From contig OZ018328.1 in NCBI GenBank assembly GCA_963969495.1, forward strand, positions 124,001-188,000: a stretch of DNA of 64,000 bases, in the 5' to 3' direction. The position numbers and the translations under genes were made by a program. The notes under the pieces were generated by a model, which worked only from the letters and a program-made list of their open reading frames with translations, did no database searches and had not been told where the DNA came from. The stretch's first letter is position 1. Every line of letters starts with the position of its first letter. Shown piece after piece: positions 1-11,360 of this stretch. Source of the DNA: Ceratothoa steindachneri. Its lineage: Eukaryota; Arthropoda; Malacostraca; Isopoda; Cymothoidae.

Positions 1-1925
1 GTTCATTCGAAAAGGAATCAATTTTGAAAAAATTTAAAAAGTAAATTGGTTTAAGGGAAAAAGAGTTGAAAAGATATTTAGTTATTCGCAAATTTTGGAG
101 TGTCTAAGTATGAAATTTAGAATTGAAAACAAAAGAGTAATTGAGAAAAAAGACAAAAAATATTTAGTAGGAAAGAGAAATTACAATAATGGAGTGGGGA
201 GAGGGAACTGTGGCAATGCCTCTGCTAAGACTGAAACGTGGAGGAGCAGCACAAAATCACATCAAATAGAAGTGAAAAGAGAAAAATTAGCGAACTCTCT
301 CGGGTGTTCTTTTCTCAAAATTTGAAATCTCTCAATATCGTTTCCAAGTAGGTTTAGACCCAATGACAGGTGACAGAGGGCGTTAAATTCTATTTTAAAG
401 AAAACTCAATAAAAATGTCTAAATATTGGGCTTTCCGTCTGTATGTTTTTTCTTTAATAGATTGAATCTTTTATTTTGTTTTGTTACTATTTCTTTTTAT
501 CTTTGTTGTTATGTCGTTTCTCATTTGTATTTAACTTCGTGTTTCCTGTTTCAGTGGTGGAGTTTTATATTTTTTTCTGTACTTAAAATGCTGCTTCAGA
601 TGTGGGGTATTTTTTTTATCTTGTTCGTCTAATGCCGCTTCGAGAGTGTCCAAGTCATGTTCTGAGTAATATTTCCATTTGTAGATGGCGTCATCTATCC
701 CGTCTATCATCCGCTAGTTCCGGAGGGTTATGAGATTCCGCTGCTTCTGCTGGTTCTTCTATTTTGCTAATTTTCTCGTTCTCGGTTGTTTGCTCCTCTT
801 CTGTATTTGCTGGGTCCATTCTTCTCTCTTCATTCTACTCGTAGAATGGAGAAATAGTTACGCTGACATAAAACTCTGATTATTTGACCCCCCCTTCCCA
901 TCCCCTCTGGGAAATCTGATGGTGGTCATATAATAAAGCGAAATTTTGATAATATCCGACTATCTTTGATGAGCTCCAAACTCCGCCCAATCCTGGCGCC
1001 TCCCAATCGCCTATCGCAAATCCATCCAGGAAAAACGCCTTAGATGGAAGAAAAATTTAGGAGAGAGTAAAAGAATAGGCTTTCGAAGCGTACCGATAAG
1101 ATAGGGCGAGGTATTGAGCTCGGACGCCCCTCGCTCTAACCTATCACCCCGGAGACTGTGCCAAATGAAGGAACAGAGAAAGAAGTTTAAATGGAGAGTG
1201 GAGATAGAGAAGGAAGAGTATGGAAATAGGAAGAGAGTAAAAAGTGGGCATAGATAGTGTTGGGTGGTGCTACTATCTCGTTGTGTAGTACTTTTATCTT
1301 CTTTTGCCCCTCCCTGTTATTGATTGTCCCTGTCCCTTGTAAACCCCGTTTGGGAGCGACAGGAGCAAACCGTTTCCTAAGGGGTTTTCGCCATTATTTC
1401 TCACTCTGGGAGGTGGATTGATTATTCTATAGCTGGTGCTCATTTATTTAGCCTTGGAACGGCTTGTGTGCGCTTGTTGTGCCATATCTTTGTCTCTTTG
1501 CATTTTCTGCGGGGTGTTCGTTAGTCCTACGTCGGCTAGGAGACGCGCACTCCCTTTCGGGTGTGCGCTTCCCAATCTGAGAACGTGCATTGCCTTCCTA
1601 CGGTCCCCTCACATTCCTTTGCTCGCGAACATTTTTCAGGTTGGATGTCTTTTTTTTTCCTGAGGTACATTCCGTTCATCGTTTGCGGTGCACAGTTTCT
1701 TTTGGAACACTGTAGCTTTGAATAGATACCGTTTCTGTTTTTGTGAACCGTTTTAACCCTCCGCAACCTCATATGCGAGCACTTTTTGTGCCAAATTTTT
1801 AATTGATTGTAGTTTCTCCGCATGATGTTCGCTAGTCCTTCGGGGGAATTGGAAGTACGAACTTCCTTCTGAGAATCTCCTCTCCTAGTTAGGAGTACGC
1901 CTTACCCTCCTAGTCATTTGTAGGT
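1..1925. other. Non-coding stretch left of the LTR element
   Basis: No convincing coding region was found on either strand; the open frames are short and low-complexity. The part from about 1375 to 1470 resembles two other places in the window (near 9200-9350 and 12150-12330), so it may hold an old dispersed repeat. Bases 1480-1520 and 1820-1850 also resemble each other around a shared motif (GTTCG-TAGTCCT), suggesting a diverged local duplication. Confidence 0.5.
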
Positions 1926-2965
1926 TGTCGTGGGATGACATTATATTACATCAATACCATATTATATCTATGGGGAAGGGACCGATAACTTACAGGTGAA
2001 CCGACGAAGCGACGGAACACCGCTAGTTTAGACGGGTTGAAATGTTAGATGAGAGTACAACGAGGTCAGGTAACAAATGGGCAATGGCAAAGCTCAAGGT
2101 TATTTAAAGAGGCATGGACAAAAATATAATTTCATTCACATAAAAATAATGAGAGAATTGATGGGTAAAATTACCTCAGAGAATTAACGAACAAAATCAC
2201 ATCAGTAAACGAAGGGGGGAATTGTAGTTATAAATCCGACTATGAAGTTAGAACTTACGGTATTACAGGAGGAGACTATTCAAATGCGCGCGGGGGGGAG
2301 GGAAATTAACTCAATTGGGTTACTAAGGGGGGAGAGGGGTTGGCTTACGGATGTCTTACGCACGGGAGGTGGAGCCGCTCGGAACTTCTGAGCGGGAACT
2401 TTAAGTGATGACGGTTTTCCCAAAACAGCGGGGGGGAAGGAGGAAATTCCGGTCCAGGGGAGAGTATTTCGGCCACCCGAAATAAGGGGCAAACGAAGGA
2501 GGGCTTCGACAGGAGTTGATGAGAGAAGTCCGGAAAATCACTCGGTGGCGACCGTTAAGTGGAATTACATCACTGGCTAGGGCTAATTCCAAATACACAA
2601 AATAGTTCAGCTGTCACTTTGCTTTGTTGTTAGCACCTGACTTGGAACTATGGTAAATCTTATGGGGTCCAGGCGAAACTTCTCAACTCTGTCTCTTTTC
2701 ATGGGAGTCGAGCGCTATTTATGTTCGAGGCTCTCCGCGGGGTAGGGGGGTGGTAAGCGAGAAACAGCTCTACTCTCGAATGGCCTCGAATCTTCTTGCA
2801 GAGGCAATATTCTGCGCGTGTAAAAGCGAATCGTGGCGGACATGGTTCGAGGCTACCGCTTGTGGAAGCTTCGGGTTCGGCTTACCAATTTAGGCCTAAC
2901 CGGGCCTTCTGCAGCGCATGGAAGATCTGTTCTGCTCAAGAGATTCCACGTGGGGTTCCCTCACA
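1926..2965 (-). repeat. 3' LTR of the deleted gypsy-like element
   Basis: It aligns along its whole length with 5724-6770, with scattered substitutions and small indels. Similarity stops at both ends exactly at the TG...CA termini. No clear polypurine tract is visible next to it at 2966-2980. Confidence 0.87.
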
Positions 2966-3351
2966 CATCTCCCAACCGAAAGATGATGCTTTACAGAGCA
3001 GTTGCGTAGGAAAGGATCATCCCAACCCGTCAAACTAGAATTATCAAAGGTCTAGGGAAATTCTGACCTGCTACGACTCGTGTACACACACAAAACCCCC
3101 GTAAATCTGAGCTCTGCGGGGAATTTACGAACATAAGCCTTAAACAGGTCGATTCTAGAGAATTTAACTAATACAATTTTAAACAACAGAAAAATCACAG
3201 GAGAACATTAGCGACATTTCAGTGGAACCCCCCAAAAAAACAATTAAATGGAGGCATAAATATGGGAATAAAGACTTAACAATATAATGGACCAAAAAAA
3301 AAATCATAATTAGGAACATTGATGATATAATATATATATATGTATATATAT

Positions 3352-3778
3352 ACAATTCACGTGGAAAACCTTCGCTCCCACCGGAGTATGGATGAGGTAA
3401 TCGACGGGTCCTCTAGCCTCGAGGATGGGGTAGGGTCCCTTTCACTGGCTAAATATTTTGTTGCTTCTCGTGGGAAGTAGCACCCGCACCTTTGCGCCAG
3501 GCTTGAATTTTGGTTCTCGTGACTTAAGGTCTAATTAGGTCTCAAACCTCTCAATAAGTCCTTCACGGGATACGACACTCGTTTGTTACCTCGGCTGGAC
3601 TCACGCTCGAGGGCTTTAGTTTTCTCCCAAAGGTGGAAAGAGTTGCGCACTCCTTCTGGGCGCGGGAAAATTTATCGCTCCGGAGGGCTTGGAACTCCAG
3701 GTCGATAGGGGTTTTCAGCGGAATAGGTGCACGGGATTCCAGGGCTGCTTGTGTACGGGTAATCACGGGCTGGGCCAC
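3352..3778 (-). pseudogene. Integrase C-terminal (GPY/F) remnant after a linker
   Basis: The frame from 3778 down encodes a linker beginning VITRTQAALESRAPI, of the type seen after the protease in gypsy polyproteins. After a frame change, 3519-3352 reads REPKFKPGAKVRVLLPTRSN, an in-frame TGA, then KGPYPILEARGPVDYLI. The VLLPT...N-K...GPYP pattern is the GPY/F module of Ty3/gypsy integrases, with TGA where Trp is expected. The HHCC and DDE parts of integrase are missing between linker and GPY/F, so an internal deletion has joined the two. The identification is from motif pattern only. Confidence 0.65.
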
Positions 3779-3820
3779 GGGATGGTCGTGAATTACGGGG
3801 TTCGGACCGAATAAAACGGA

Positions 3821-4189
3821 TCAGAACTGGATTGGGGCCACTACCACTTCGGCCCAACCGGACATATAGTCACACTCGATGTGACAACGAATTACTGGGA
3901 AACGACTGGCCCGGCCAAGGTAGTCGTGGACCACCGCAAATTTCTTGTGGTTTGGCCCAACAGGGGGGAGTAGTTCCTCAGACACTATAATACAGGTGCA
4001 CCCGGTGTCACGGACGATGTTGGATACTCGGCGACCGTTCACAGTTCCATTCTCGAACTTCAATCCACCAGGGTTGTTCTCATTAAAGAGAAAGTTTACC
4101 TGATGGACCGGGTCTTTGGCGGGCGATGGAGGATCGGGAGTCTCCTGAGGCGACGGGGGAGGATCAGGGGCGGCCCAGATTTGGTGCAC
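3821..4189 (-). pseudogene. Retropepsin-like protease remnant
   Basis: This 122-residue open frame has the aspartic protease signature VRDTGCTCIIVSEELLPP near residues 60-77 (catalytic Asp in D-T-G). A later segment, ECDYMSGWAEVVVAPIQF, corresponds to the region before the second conserved strand of gypsy proteases. A retropepsin domain normally ends with an I-G-N/L-G-type motif. Here the frame stops first, so the C-terminal part is broken. It lies directly downstream of the gag zinc knuckle, as expected for gag-pro order. Confidence 0.75.
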
Positions 4190-4227
4190 TTGGTGGGACT
4201 GAGAGTTTGCGAACGGGAGTTTTGAGG

Positions 4228-5168
4228 ACAGTTCGGGCAGTAATGGCCGGGAACTCCGCAGGTGAGGCAGACGATCGGGTTCTTTTGGTACGGCACAACC
4301 GGGGAAGAAGGAGCTAGAGGCTTAACGTCTCAGTGTTCCGATGGATGGAAGTTTCTTGGCTTCGAGGGACTAGGAACTTTAGTAAATCTTGGGCCATAAA
4401 ATTTAGTTTGGGGTGGCGATTTGAGAGCCTTTTTAATATCCTTAGGGTATAAATCGTGACTACCCGCGTAGACATCGGCCTCTTCCAAGCACTCCTCGAA
4501 AGTGGCGCAATATTTATTCTTAATGAAAGCGCGAATTTCGGGAGCCACGGCAGCTAAAAGCTGATCCCTAAGGAAGAAGTCCAGAAGGGACTCGTAGACC
4601 TGGTGAATCTTGCACGCATCCAGCCAACACTGAAAGTGTCTTTGGAGGATGTACCCGTGTTTTCGAACTGCTTGGCCAGGGCGGATCCTTTCCTGGCGAA
4701 ATCGGAAGCGGTAGAATTCGCTATTCATATGAACAACGGCTAACAATTCGGACTTTAACGTGGAATAGTCCAAAGTTGCTTCCGGGGGAAGGTGGACTGA
4801 AGGAGTTTGGGGAATTTCAGCCCGGGAACCGATGGACCCAGAATCCATTTGATTTCGGCTAATTTCGAGCTCATGCTTCCTAATTTGTTCACGTTTTTCC
4901 ATCTCCATTTTGTCCTTCTCCATTTTGTTCTTCTCCATCTCCATTTCCGTCTCCAGTTTGTTCTCCTCCATCTTCAGTTCTCCTCCATTTTGTTCTTCTC
5001 CATTTCCATCTCCATCTTCAGTTTGTTCTCCATCTCCGTTTTTCTTAGTTCCTCTTACCTTTGCTCTGCCCGTTCGTTCCTCTCTTCTTCCTGTACGTAA
5101 CTTAGCAGGTCTTTGCCCGAAAGACCTAACATTTCACCCTGACTCTTGAATTTTTCGAAGGATGACAT
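4228..5168 (-). pseudogene. gag: Decayed gag (coiled coil, SCAN-like capsid, CCHC knuckle)
   Basis: The reading starts at the ATG at 5168 with a gag-like N-terminus (MSSFEKFKSQGEMLGLSGKD) and passes into a charged, Met/Glu/Lys-rich helical segment with in-frame stops. From 4971 to 4330 a 213-residue open frame carries a SCAN-like gag domain: FRFRQERIRPGQ near residue 90, then a helical stretch with FLRDQLLAAVAPEIR and EECLEEADVYAG. A single zinc knuckle, CLTCGVPGHYCPNC (C-x2-C-x4-H-x4-C), follows in another frame near 4270-4229. The order of coiled coil, capsid and nucleocapsid fits a Ty3/gypsy Gag. Stops and frameshifts show it is inactive. Confidence 0.8.
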
Positions 5169-5633
5169 TTTTACGAAGTTAACTGAGGGAACACTGATAC
5201 GCGAACGAGCTAGGACACTACCCACGCGAAACGAATACTTGAATATTCGTGAAGGCCTTGATCACAAAAAGGAATTAAGATACAGCTACCTACCTCTGCT
5301 GTTTCTAAGCGGGTAAAAAAAAAAAAGTTCAAATGATTCTACCGGAATTAGGACACCAAAGACCTTAACCCTTTTGGATTAATAACCAGGAGAGTCTCCA
5401 AAATTCAAACACCATAAAAAAAATAATTAACTGAGGTCCAACACAAAATATAAATAGATTACGTTCCACTGCTCTTCAATTAACTTGAACTTGCGTTCTG
5501 CCAGTACAATACAAATAAAAAAAGAATAAAAGGGATGTACGTGAATAACAAGGGAACTTCTAATGGCGAAATAAAAATGACACGGGGTCGTAAAAACCCC
5601 AACACACTTGACACCCAAATTATATAATATGTA

Positions 5634-5637
<4 letters not shown>

Positions 5638-5723
<86 letters not shown>
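5638..5723. repeat. (TA)n microsatellite at the LTR edge
   Basis: An almost pure TA dinucleotide tract of about 86 bp ends exactly where the 5' LTR begins at 5724. Confidence 0.95.
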
Positions 5724-5727
<4 letters not shown>

Positions 5728-6770
5728 ATGGTATGACATTATATTACATCAATACCATATTATATTTATGGGGAAGGGACCGATAACTAACTTACAGGTG
5801 AACCGACGAAGGAACGGAACACCGCTAGTTTAGACGGGCTGAAATGCGAAATGAGGGTGCAACGAGGTCAGGTAACAAATGAGCAATGGCAAAACTCAAG
5901 GTTATTTAAAGAGACATGGACAAAAATATAATTTTATTTACATAAAAATAATGAGAGAATTGATGGGTAAAATTACCTCAGAGAATTAACGGACAAAATC
6001 ACATCAGTAAACGAAGGGGGGAATTGTTGTTATAAATCACACTATGAAGTTAGAACTTAAGGTATTACTGGAGGAGACTATTCAAATGGAAAAGAGGGGG
6101 GAAATTAACTCAATTGGGTTACCTAAGGGGAAAGAGGAGTTGGCTTACGGATGTCTTCTGCATGTGAGGTGAGGTCGCTCGGAACGTCTGAGCGGGAACT
6201 TGAAGTGATGACGGTTCTCCCAAAACAGGGGGGATGGGGAACTTCAGGTTCAGGGGGGGGGAGTATTTTGGCCACCCGAAATAAGGGGCAAACGAAGGAG
6301 GGCTTCGACAGGAGTTGATGAGAGAAGTCCGGAAAATCACTCGGTGGCGACCGTTAAGTGGAATTACCTCACTGGCTAGGGCTAATTCCAAATACACAAA
6401 ATAGTTCAGCTGTCACTTTGATTTGTTGTTAGCACCTGACTTGGAACTATGAGGAATCTTCTGGGGTCTGGGCGAAACTTCTCAACTCTGTCTCTCTTCA
6501 TTGGAGTCGAGCGCTATTTATGTCCGAGGCTCTCCCCGGGGTTGGGGGCGGTAAGCGAGAAACAGCTCTACTCTCGAATGGCCTCGAATCTTCTTACAGA
6601 GGCTATTCTGCCCGTGTAAAAGTGAATCGTGGTGGACACGGTTCTAGGCTACCGCTTGTGGAAAGGGGAGAAAGGGGGGGGTAGGCTTACCAATTTAGGC
6701 CTAACCGGGCCTTCTGCAGCGCATGGAAGTTCCGTTCTGCTCAAGAGATTCCATGTGGGGTTCCCTCACA
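5724..6770 (-). repeat. 5' LTR of the deleted gypsy-like element
   Basis: Partner of the repeat at 1926-2965. Read on the minus strand it runs TGTGAGGG...CATGACA. Its inner edge directly abuts an 86-bp (TA)n tract, so no tRNA primer-binding site can be identified; it may have been lost or overwritten by repeat expansion. Confidence 0.87.
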
Positions 6771-8219
6771 TAGGGTTTCTTTGTACTTTTTCTTTGTGCG
6801 ACTTTGATTTTTGCACTCTCCTTTATGCGGGGTGCCTTTCTTGGGGGGGAGGGGTGTACAGTATCTTTTGAGACAATTCGCTTTATATGGGTGTGTGTTA
6901 TGATTGGGAGTGGGTGGTTGGACCACAACAGGAGACGCGCCAAGCCTTCTTATACTGTTTGGCGTATTTGCCTATATCTTTTTCATGGTTACGTAAGTTA
7001 CCATACACAATTTAAGTTTTCTTTGGGCTTACGATGGATAACTACGCTAATTATTTTGTTTCCATTTTTCGAAGAATTTCTTTGCTGTGATCGTTTTTTT
7101 AATGATTTTTTTCTCAATTCTTTCCTCATTTTCTATCGTTTACTATTTGTAACTTCTGTTCCTAGATGTGCGGCTCTAGCTTTTATTTCCAACCTGTTAT
7201 GGACCGTTTGCTTCTACCTTTATGCGCCTAGTTCCAATCCCCATCGTAGTTTGCATAGGTTGCGCATCGTCGGCCTGGCTTAGGCGTGCTTGTTTAAGGT
7301 AGTCGGTTTTTGTAGAATCCTTACATTAATGTCTTTGCTTTTTGACGATGGTTACGAATGAATAAACTTTGGATTTAGTGCACCCCCCCCCCCAAAAAAA
7401 AAATAACACCTGAAAACCTTTAGCAAGTTTTGAACACATATCTTCTGCAACACGTAGACGCGGTTCGCGCGTATGCATAGGGCTACAAACTGCAAAGAAT
7501 TCGTACTTAATTTCGCTTACTGATAAATCTATTGTGGTGTGATCTGCTTTTTGATCTTCAGTGTGCTGCAGGCTACATAGGAAAGCAAAGTAACTATCAA
7601 TTGCTGCGTTGGAGTGCAGCGTATCTATGCTGAGTTTTCTATGTATAGGTTCGCTATTTGAGCCTATACGAGTATATATGTTAGAATAGCTGCAGGTAGC
7701 ATTTTCATTGCTGCAGCTAACATTTGGAAACAGAGAGCCATTTGCTATTTGTCCCTGCCCGGACGTTATATGCGCATTTAACTAGTTTGTTTGTCGGGAA
7801 GGCTCTGGCTCTATTCGCGAACGCTTCGACATGAGGAGAGCCTGTGGTATTCGGGGTCGTCAAACTGTCTCCACAGCCAGGTTGGTGACGTCTAGCACGT
7901 CCCAACGGTAATCAGATGGGCGATTTTAGTTCGGGTCGAATTTCGCGGAAACCAGCATTGGAACCAGCTTAAAGATCTTGGTTGTTCCTTAATACTTCCC
8001 GCTCAGTCGAGCCCCGTTCTTGCATTTCTCCAAGGTTGAAGGCACGGGCGTCGATCCTTGGTACGGCAAAGGCGATCCCATACACTCGGTCGCTAAGCAG
8101 GAACGCCACGTCTTGATCCTGCTTAGTAGGTTGTACCGGAAGCAGGCAGACAGGAAATGGGCTAGGAAGTGTTCCCCTTTCTTTGACCCAGTTTACCTTC
8201 CTGGGTGTCTGCTGCAGGA

Positions 8220-8560
8220 GCCGCTCAACTGTCTCGACCTGCCATACTTCGTAGCCCCGCGCCCAGGAACATATGGTAATGCCCCATTCGTACTTGGATA
8301 GCCTTTATCTCCAAGACCCTTTCGTCCAAGTATCACTTTCGTGAAATGTAACATCCAAGATTCTTAAACAGCTGGTAGTCGACCCCAAGGGATTCGGCCA
8401 GTGATGGCGGCCACTTGGTGCTGTAAGTGAAGGCGCTGGGCTTCGCACCCCCAGTCTCCAATGTTCCCCTTTTTGGTACAGTGCACGTAGTTATGCGCTC
8501 TCTGATGTGCGGTTCAAAGTGTATCGTTGTGTGAATCCGCTTGACCATCCCGATCCGCAC
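8220..8560 (-). pseudogene. Possible fossil of a LINE reverse transcriptase
   Basis: On the minus strand the frame contains LGVDYQLFKNLGCYIS, which recalls the F-x-Y-L-G-x-x-I segment that follows the catalytic region in RTE/R1-type LINE reverse transcriptases. After a stop it continues with YLDERVLEIKAIQVRMG, roughly like the E-I-x-x-R-I segment that follows. No catalytic box is visible and stops are frequent. This is a weak, pattern-based call and could be chance. Confidence 0.22.
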
Positions 8561-9199
8561 ATGTAGCGTTGGATGTGCCGGTTATTTGTGGTCGGAGTGA
8601 CCTCGTACCCCTACACGGACCCCTTGATCGTCGGCTCATGGCGAAAAAAGAAGGGAAGTTGATTACTATGGGGAGACGGTTCCAGGTAAAAGCCACCTCC
8701 CGGGTACGGGAGATACACACACTGCACCTACCACTTACGTCGAGGGTATGCGCGAAGGACCTGGGCGCGCAAAGGGAGATAGGCTGGAAGCATATCGGTA
8801 AACTGAAGGCATGTTTCTAATCAGTGAAGAATTCTTTGCGGAACCCGGCAAAACGCCGACTATCGAAGGGAAACGCTGAACGTACACTGAATTGGAGTTT
8901 GTTTTGAATACATGGTTTAACTTAGCCCAGATGGCAGCCGGCTCATCCAAAGATGGGCTATAGCTTTTTTTTGCGCTATGCTCTGAGAGACTTGTTTGTT
9001 TTGGGGGGAGGGGGGCTCACTTTTGTTTCTCCTTTATGTTCGTCCTTTTTTTCAGATTGAAGGCGCTTTTTTATCATAGTTTCTAGACCCTTGCCGCCAC
9101 GCCTGGGTTCGAAATAGCCGCTAAAAAAGGAGAAAATAGCAGAAAACTAAATTGACGGCTATTTTCCGTCATTCTTTTCTAATTTTATTGCCATTTAAA

Positions 9200-9350
9200 C
9201 GTTTTCCCCCGGGTTATCGCAGTTATTTCTGACTGGTATGTGCGCCCTAATTTTTAGAAGTGATTCCCCTTGCTACGAGGGCGCATTAATTTTTTAGGGG
9301 CATTTTCCTTTTATTTTGCTGCGGAAACTTCATTTCCTAGGCCTTGTATT
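9200..9350. repeat. Diverged copy of an unclassified dispersed repeat
   Basis: About 35 bp here (TGCGCCCTAATTTTTAGAAG and what follows) matches 12215-12250 at roughly 80%. A second shared block, TAGGCCTTG, lies about 80 bp further on in both places. A third, weaker match is near 1375-1470. No terminal repeats or coding capacity were recognised. Confidence 0.4.
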
Positions 9351-10442
9351 GACTTGCAACGAAACGGCTGGTCTTAGCATCCCTTTTTTTTTTGCAAAAT
9401 AAGTAAAGTTCAATTGTACCTATTTAGAGCCATGAAATGACCTATAGTACCATGAGACCTACGGTTATACACCCAGGAGATTTCAAATCTTCCATGCGAT
9501 GTGGCGCTGGGTGGCGCCTTCTAATGGCAGAAGCCTTATTAAACCATTCAATGGCACTTGTAAGTGATTTGAACGATGGGAAACCTTCAATGCGATAACC
9601 ATTGTCGAGGGTTTATTGAGTGGGTAATCCCAGTCCCACTTCCTGGACATATAGTTTATTACTGTACCAAGGTAAAGTGGGGAAAAAGTGTTTCCAATAC
9701 ACCTACCGTAGCCACTTCCGGTGAATAAGAATAACCCCGGTGCTTCCCTTTTGATCAAAATTAAGATAATGATCCCCGAGTGCGTATTCACTCAGTAAAA
9801 GCTAGTCATGGGTGGACTTATGTAAAATAAAGAATTTAGCCGAGTGGATTGCCTTTTAATTGCCAAAGGATCGTCCAAAATAGTCAAACACACAGATACA
9901 AAAATAATCTTTAATAAACATGAATTAGAAATATGAAATAGCACATATAGGTAAAAATAGGATTAATCTTTGCCCTGAATTGGTAAGTCTATTTAATTTC
10001 ATATGGATTAGACTTGAAAATTACTCACTAGGATGCTTGCGTCTTAATGGCACCCGACAGAATAAATGGAATAATATTATTGAATTAAGCACTAAATTAA
10101 TAACTTCTAATACTCAAAGTTATGGGCTCGGGATGTGAATTCTAGTTAACGAATAAACTGGTGAAAATAGGGGAGGGGATTTTTCACTTTAACGATACCT
10201 TTGAGTTCGTAAGTATTTTAAGAATGACGGTGAAGAACTTCTTCTGGGGACGATGATCGCACTTAGCCCAGCCGTCCGAAGTTACCGAATGATAAGGTAA
10301 TCCTAGACCGGTGATATAATGATCCTATGCCGGATCACGAAGGCAAGCCAAACTGTGACTCATATCGTACTTCTTCTTCCTCGAAGTGACTCTCCGATTA
10401 TTTGGCTGCTAAGCCGGGTAGCAAAAACTGATTACCTAGCTA

Positions 10443-10473
10443 CGACGGGCGGTCAATAAGTTTTGCAATTCGG
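10443..10473 (+). repeat. Left mariner terminal inverted repeat
   Basis: It begins CGACGGGCGGTCAATAAG just inside a TA and pairs with 11330-11360. Confidence 0.9.
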
Positions 10474-10507
10474 ATATAAGGAAACGAGATATGAGGAAAA
10501 GTGTTTA

Positions 10508-11182
10508 TTATTTTTCAATATAACTACCCTCGACTTCAATGCACTTGCGTCACTTGTCCCTGAGGCTTCGAATTCCCGACAACCAGAAATCTCCAGACTG
10601 CTGTTCAATCCACTCCTAGGCGGTGAGCTGGACATCTTCGTCATCCTCAAACCGGCGTCCACGCAGTGCAGCCTTGAGCCGGCGGAATAAAAAGTAGTCG
10701 CTAGGGGCCAGATTTAGACTGTAAGGTGGATGGTTGAGTTCCTCGAATCCGCACTCGAGCAGGGCAGCTTGTACAACTCTGGCCTTGTGGACTTTGACGA
10801 CGTTGAAGTCGATTATTGGGCGGGAGGTTTCTAGGGACCCAAGGGGCAGAGATCTTGGTCATGGCCAAATGGTCGTGGATGATGTTGATAACACTTCCAT
10901 GTGATATTCCAAGTTCTCGCTTGATTTATTCGAACTTCACCCGTCGATTTTCGAGGATCATCCTCTCCACACGGGCCACATTGTCCTCGTTGGTCACGTC
11001 TGACGGGTGTCAACTTCAAGGGACTCACGACCATGGTGGAACTCCCTATTCCAGCGAGCAATGTTTGCATAGGAAGGGGCGGTGTCGGTGTACACTGCAA
11101 CCATGCGTTCATGGATCTCTTTTGCATTCATGCCTTCATGGGTCAAAAATTTGATCACTACGAGGTGCTCAACCTTCTCCAT
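10508..11182 (-). pseudogene. Mariner transposase, deleted core
   Basis: The N-terminus, from the ATG at 11182, begins MEKVEHLVVIKFLTHEGMNA and includes IHERMV and SYANIARWNREF, the first helix-turn-helix of mariner transposases. A second DNA-binding segment follows in shifted frames (recognisable as ISHGSV... and WVPRNLP). The frame then jumps to the C-terminal catalytic part: KARVVQAALLECGFEEL, PPYSLNLAPSDYFLF (third catalytic Asp in SDYFLF) and LKAALRGRRFEDDEDVQ, ending at the TAA at 10508-10510. The stretch that should carry the first two catalytic aspartates is absent, and there are additional stops. The protein cannot catalyse transposition. Confidence 0.9.
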
Positions 11183-11329
11183 TGTTGAAAAATTTGTTAC
11201 TGACGATCTGCAATCAGCTACTGCTTCTTAAATAGACGAGGCAGGAGCATCCGGCTGCAGGTCCTGACTTATCATAACTTGTCCTAACACCCCCACAAAC
11301 AGCCATCCCCATTCCTCTGTTTTGCCCTA

Positions 11330-11360
11330 CCGATTCGCAAAACTTATTGACCACTCCTCG
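11330..11360 (-). repeat. Right mariner terminal inverted repeat
   Basis: Read on the minus strand it begins CGAGGAGTGGTCAATAAG, matching the left end with a few mismatches. A TA follows at 11361-11362. Confidence 0.9.

Larger units (their letters stand above)
1926..6770 (-). mobile_element. Internally deleted Ty3/gypsy-like LTR retrotransposon
   Basis: Two direct repeats of about 1.04 kb (1926-2965 and 5724-6770) both begin TGTC and end CTCACA. The element is flanked by TAGGT (1921-1925) and TAGGG (6771-6775), a 5-bp target duplication with one mismatch. All coding remains are on the minus strand, so the right repeat is the 5' LTR. The interior of about 2.76 kb holds gag, a retropepsin domain and an integrase-type GPY/F tail, all broken by stops or frameshifts. 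No reverse transcriptase, RNase H or integrase core is recognisable. This is a non-autonomous deletion derivative. Confidence 0.88.
6771..10440. other. Mostly featureless stretch
   Basis: No gene could be supported over this 3.7 kb. It contains T-rich and G/C-homopolymer patches (for example 7382-7402), a weak LINE-like fossil at 8220-8560 listed separately, and a diverged repeat copy near 9200-9350. Confidence 0.5.
10443..11360 (-). mobile_element. Internally deleted mariner transposon
   Basis: Terminal inverted repeats of about 31 bp bound this 918-bp element (10443-10473 and 11330-11360). They share a 16-base core, GGTCAATAAGTTTTGC, and most flanking bases, and each is bordered outside by TA (10441-10442, 11361-11362), the mariner target duplication. 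The minus strand encodes the start and end of a mariner transposase with the middle missing. Complete mariners are about 1.3 kb, so roughly 0.37 kb has been lost. The ends look mobilisable only by a transposase supplied elsewhere. Confidence 0.92.

Noticed and set aside
5427..5729. Open frames rich in Tyr-Ile repeats, here and near 12972, 13204, 47599 and 47900
   Set aside because: They are translations of (TA)n microsatellites.
6119..6397. Similar short open frames in both LTRs (2401-2598 and 6119-6397)
   Set aside because: They recur only because the LTRs are repeats; they have no domain and differ by frameshifts.
7717..7905. Short minus-strand frame with AYNVRAGTN, recalling a LINE endonuclease start
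   Set aside because: Only a few residues match, no other endonuclease blocks are nearby, and the frame is short.
9100..9125. A tRNA or tRNA-derived SINE B-box-like motif (GGGTTCGAAATAG)
   Set aside because: No A box at the right distance and no cloverleaf could be drawn.
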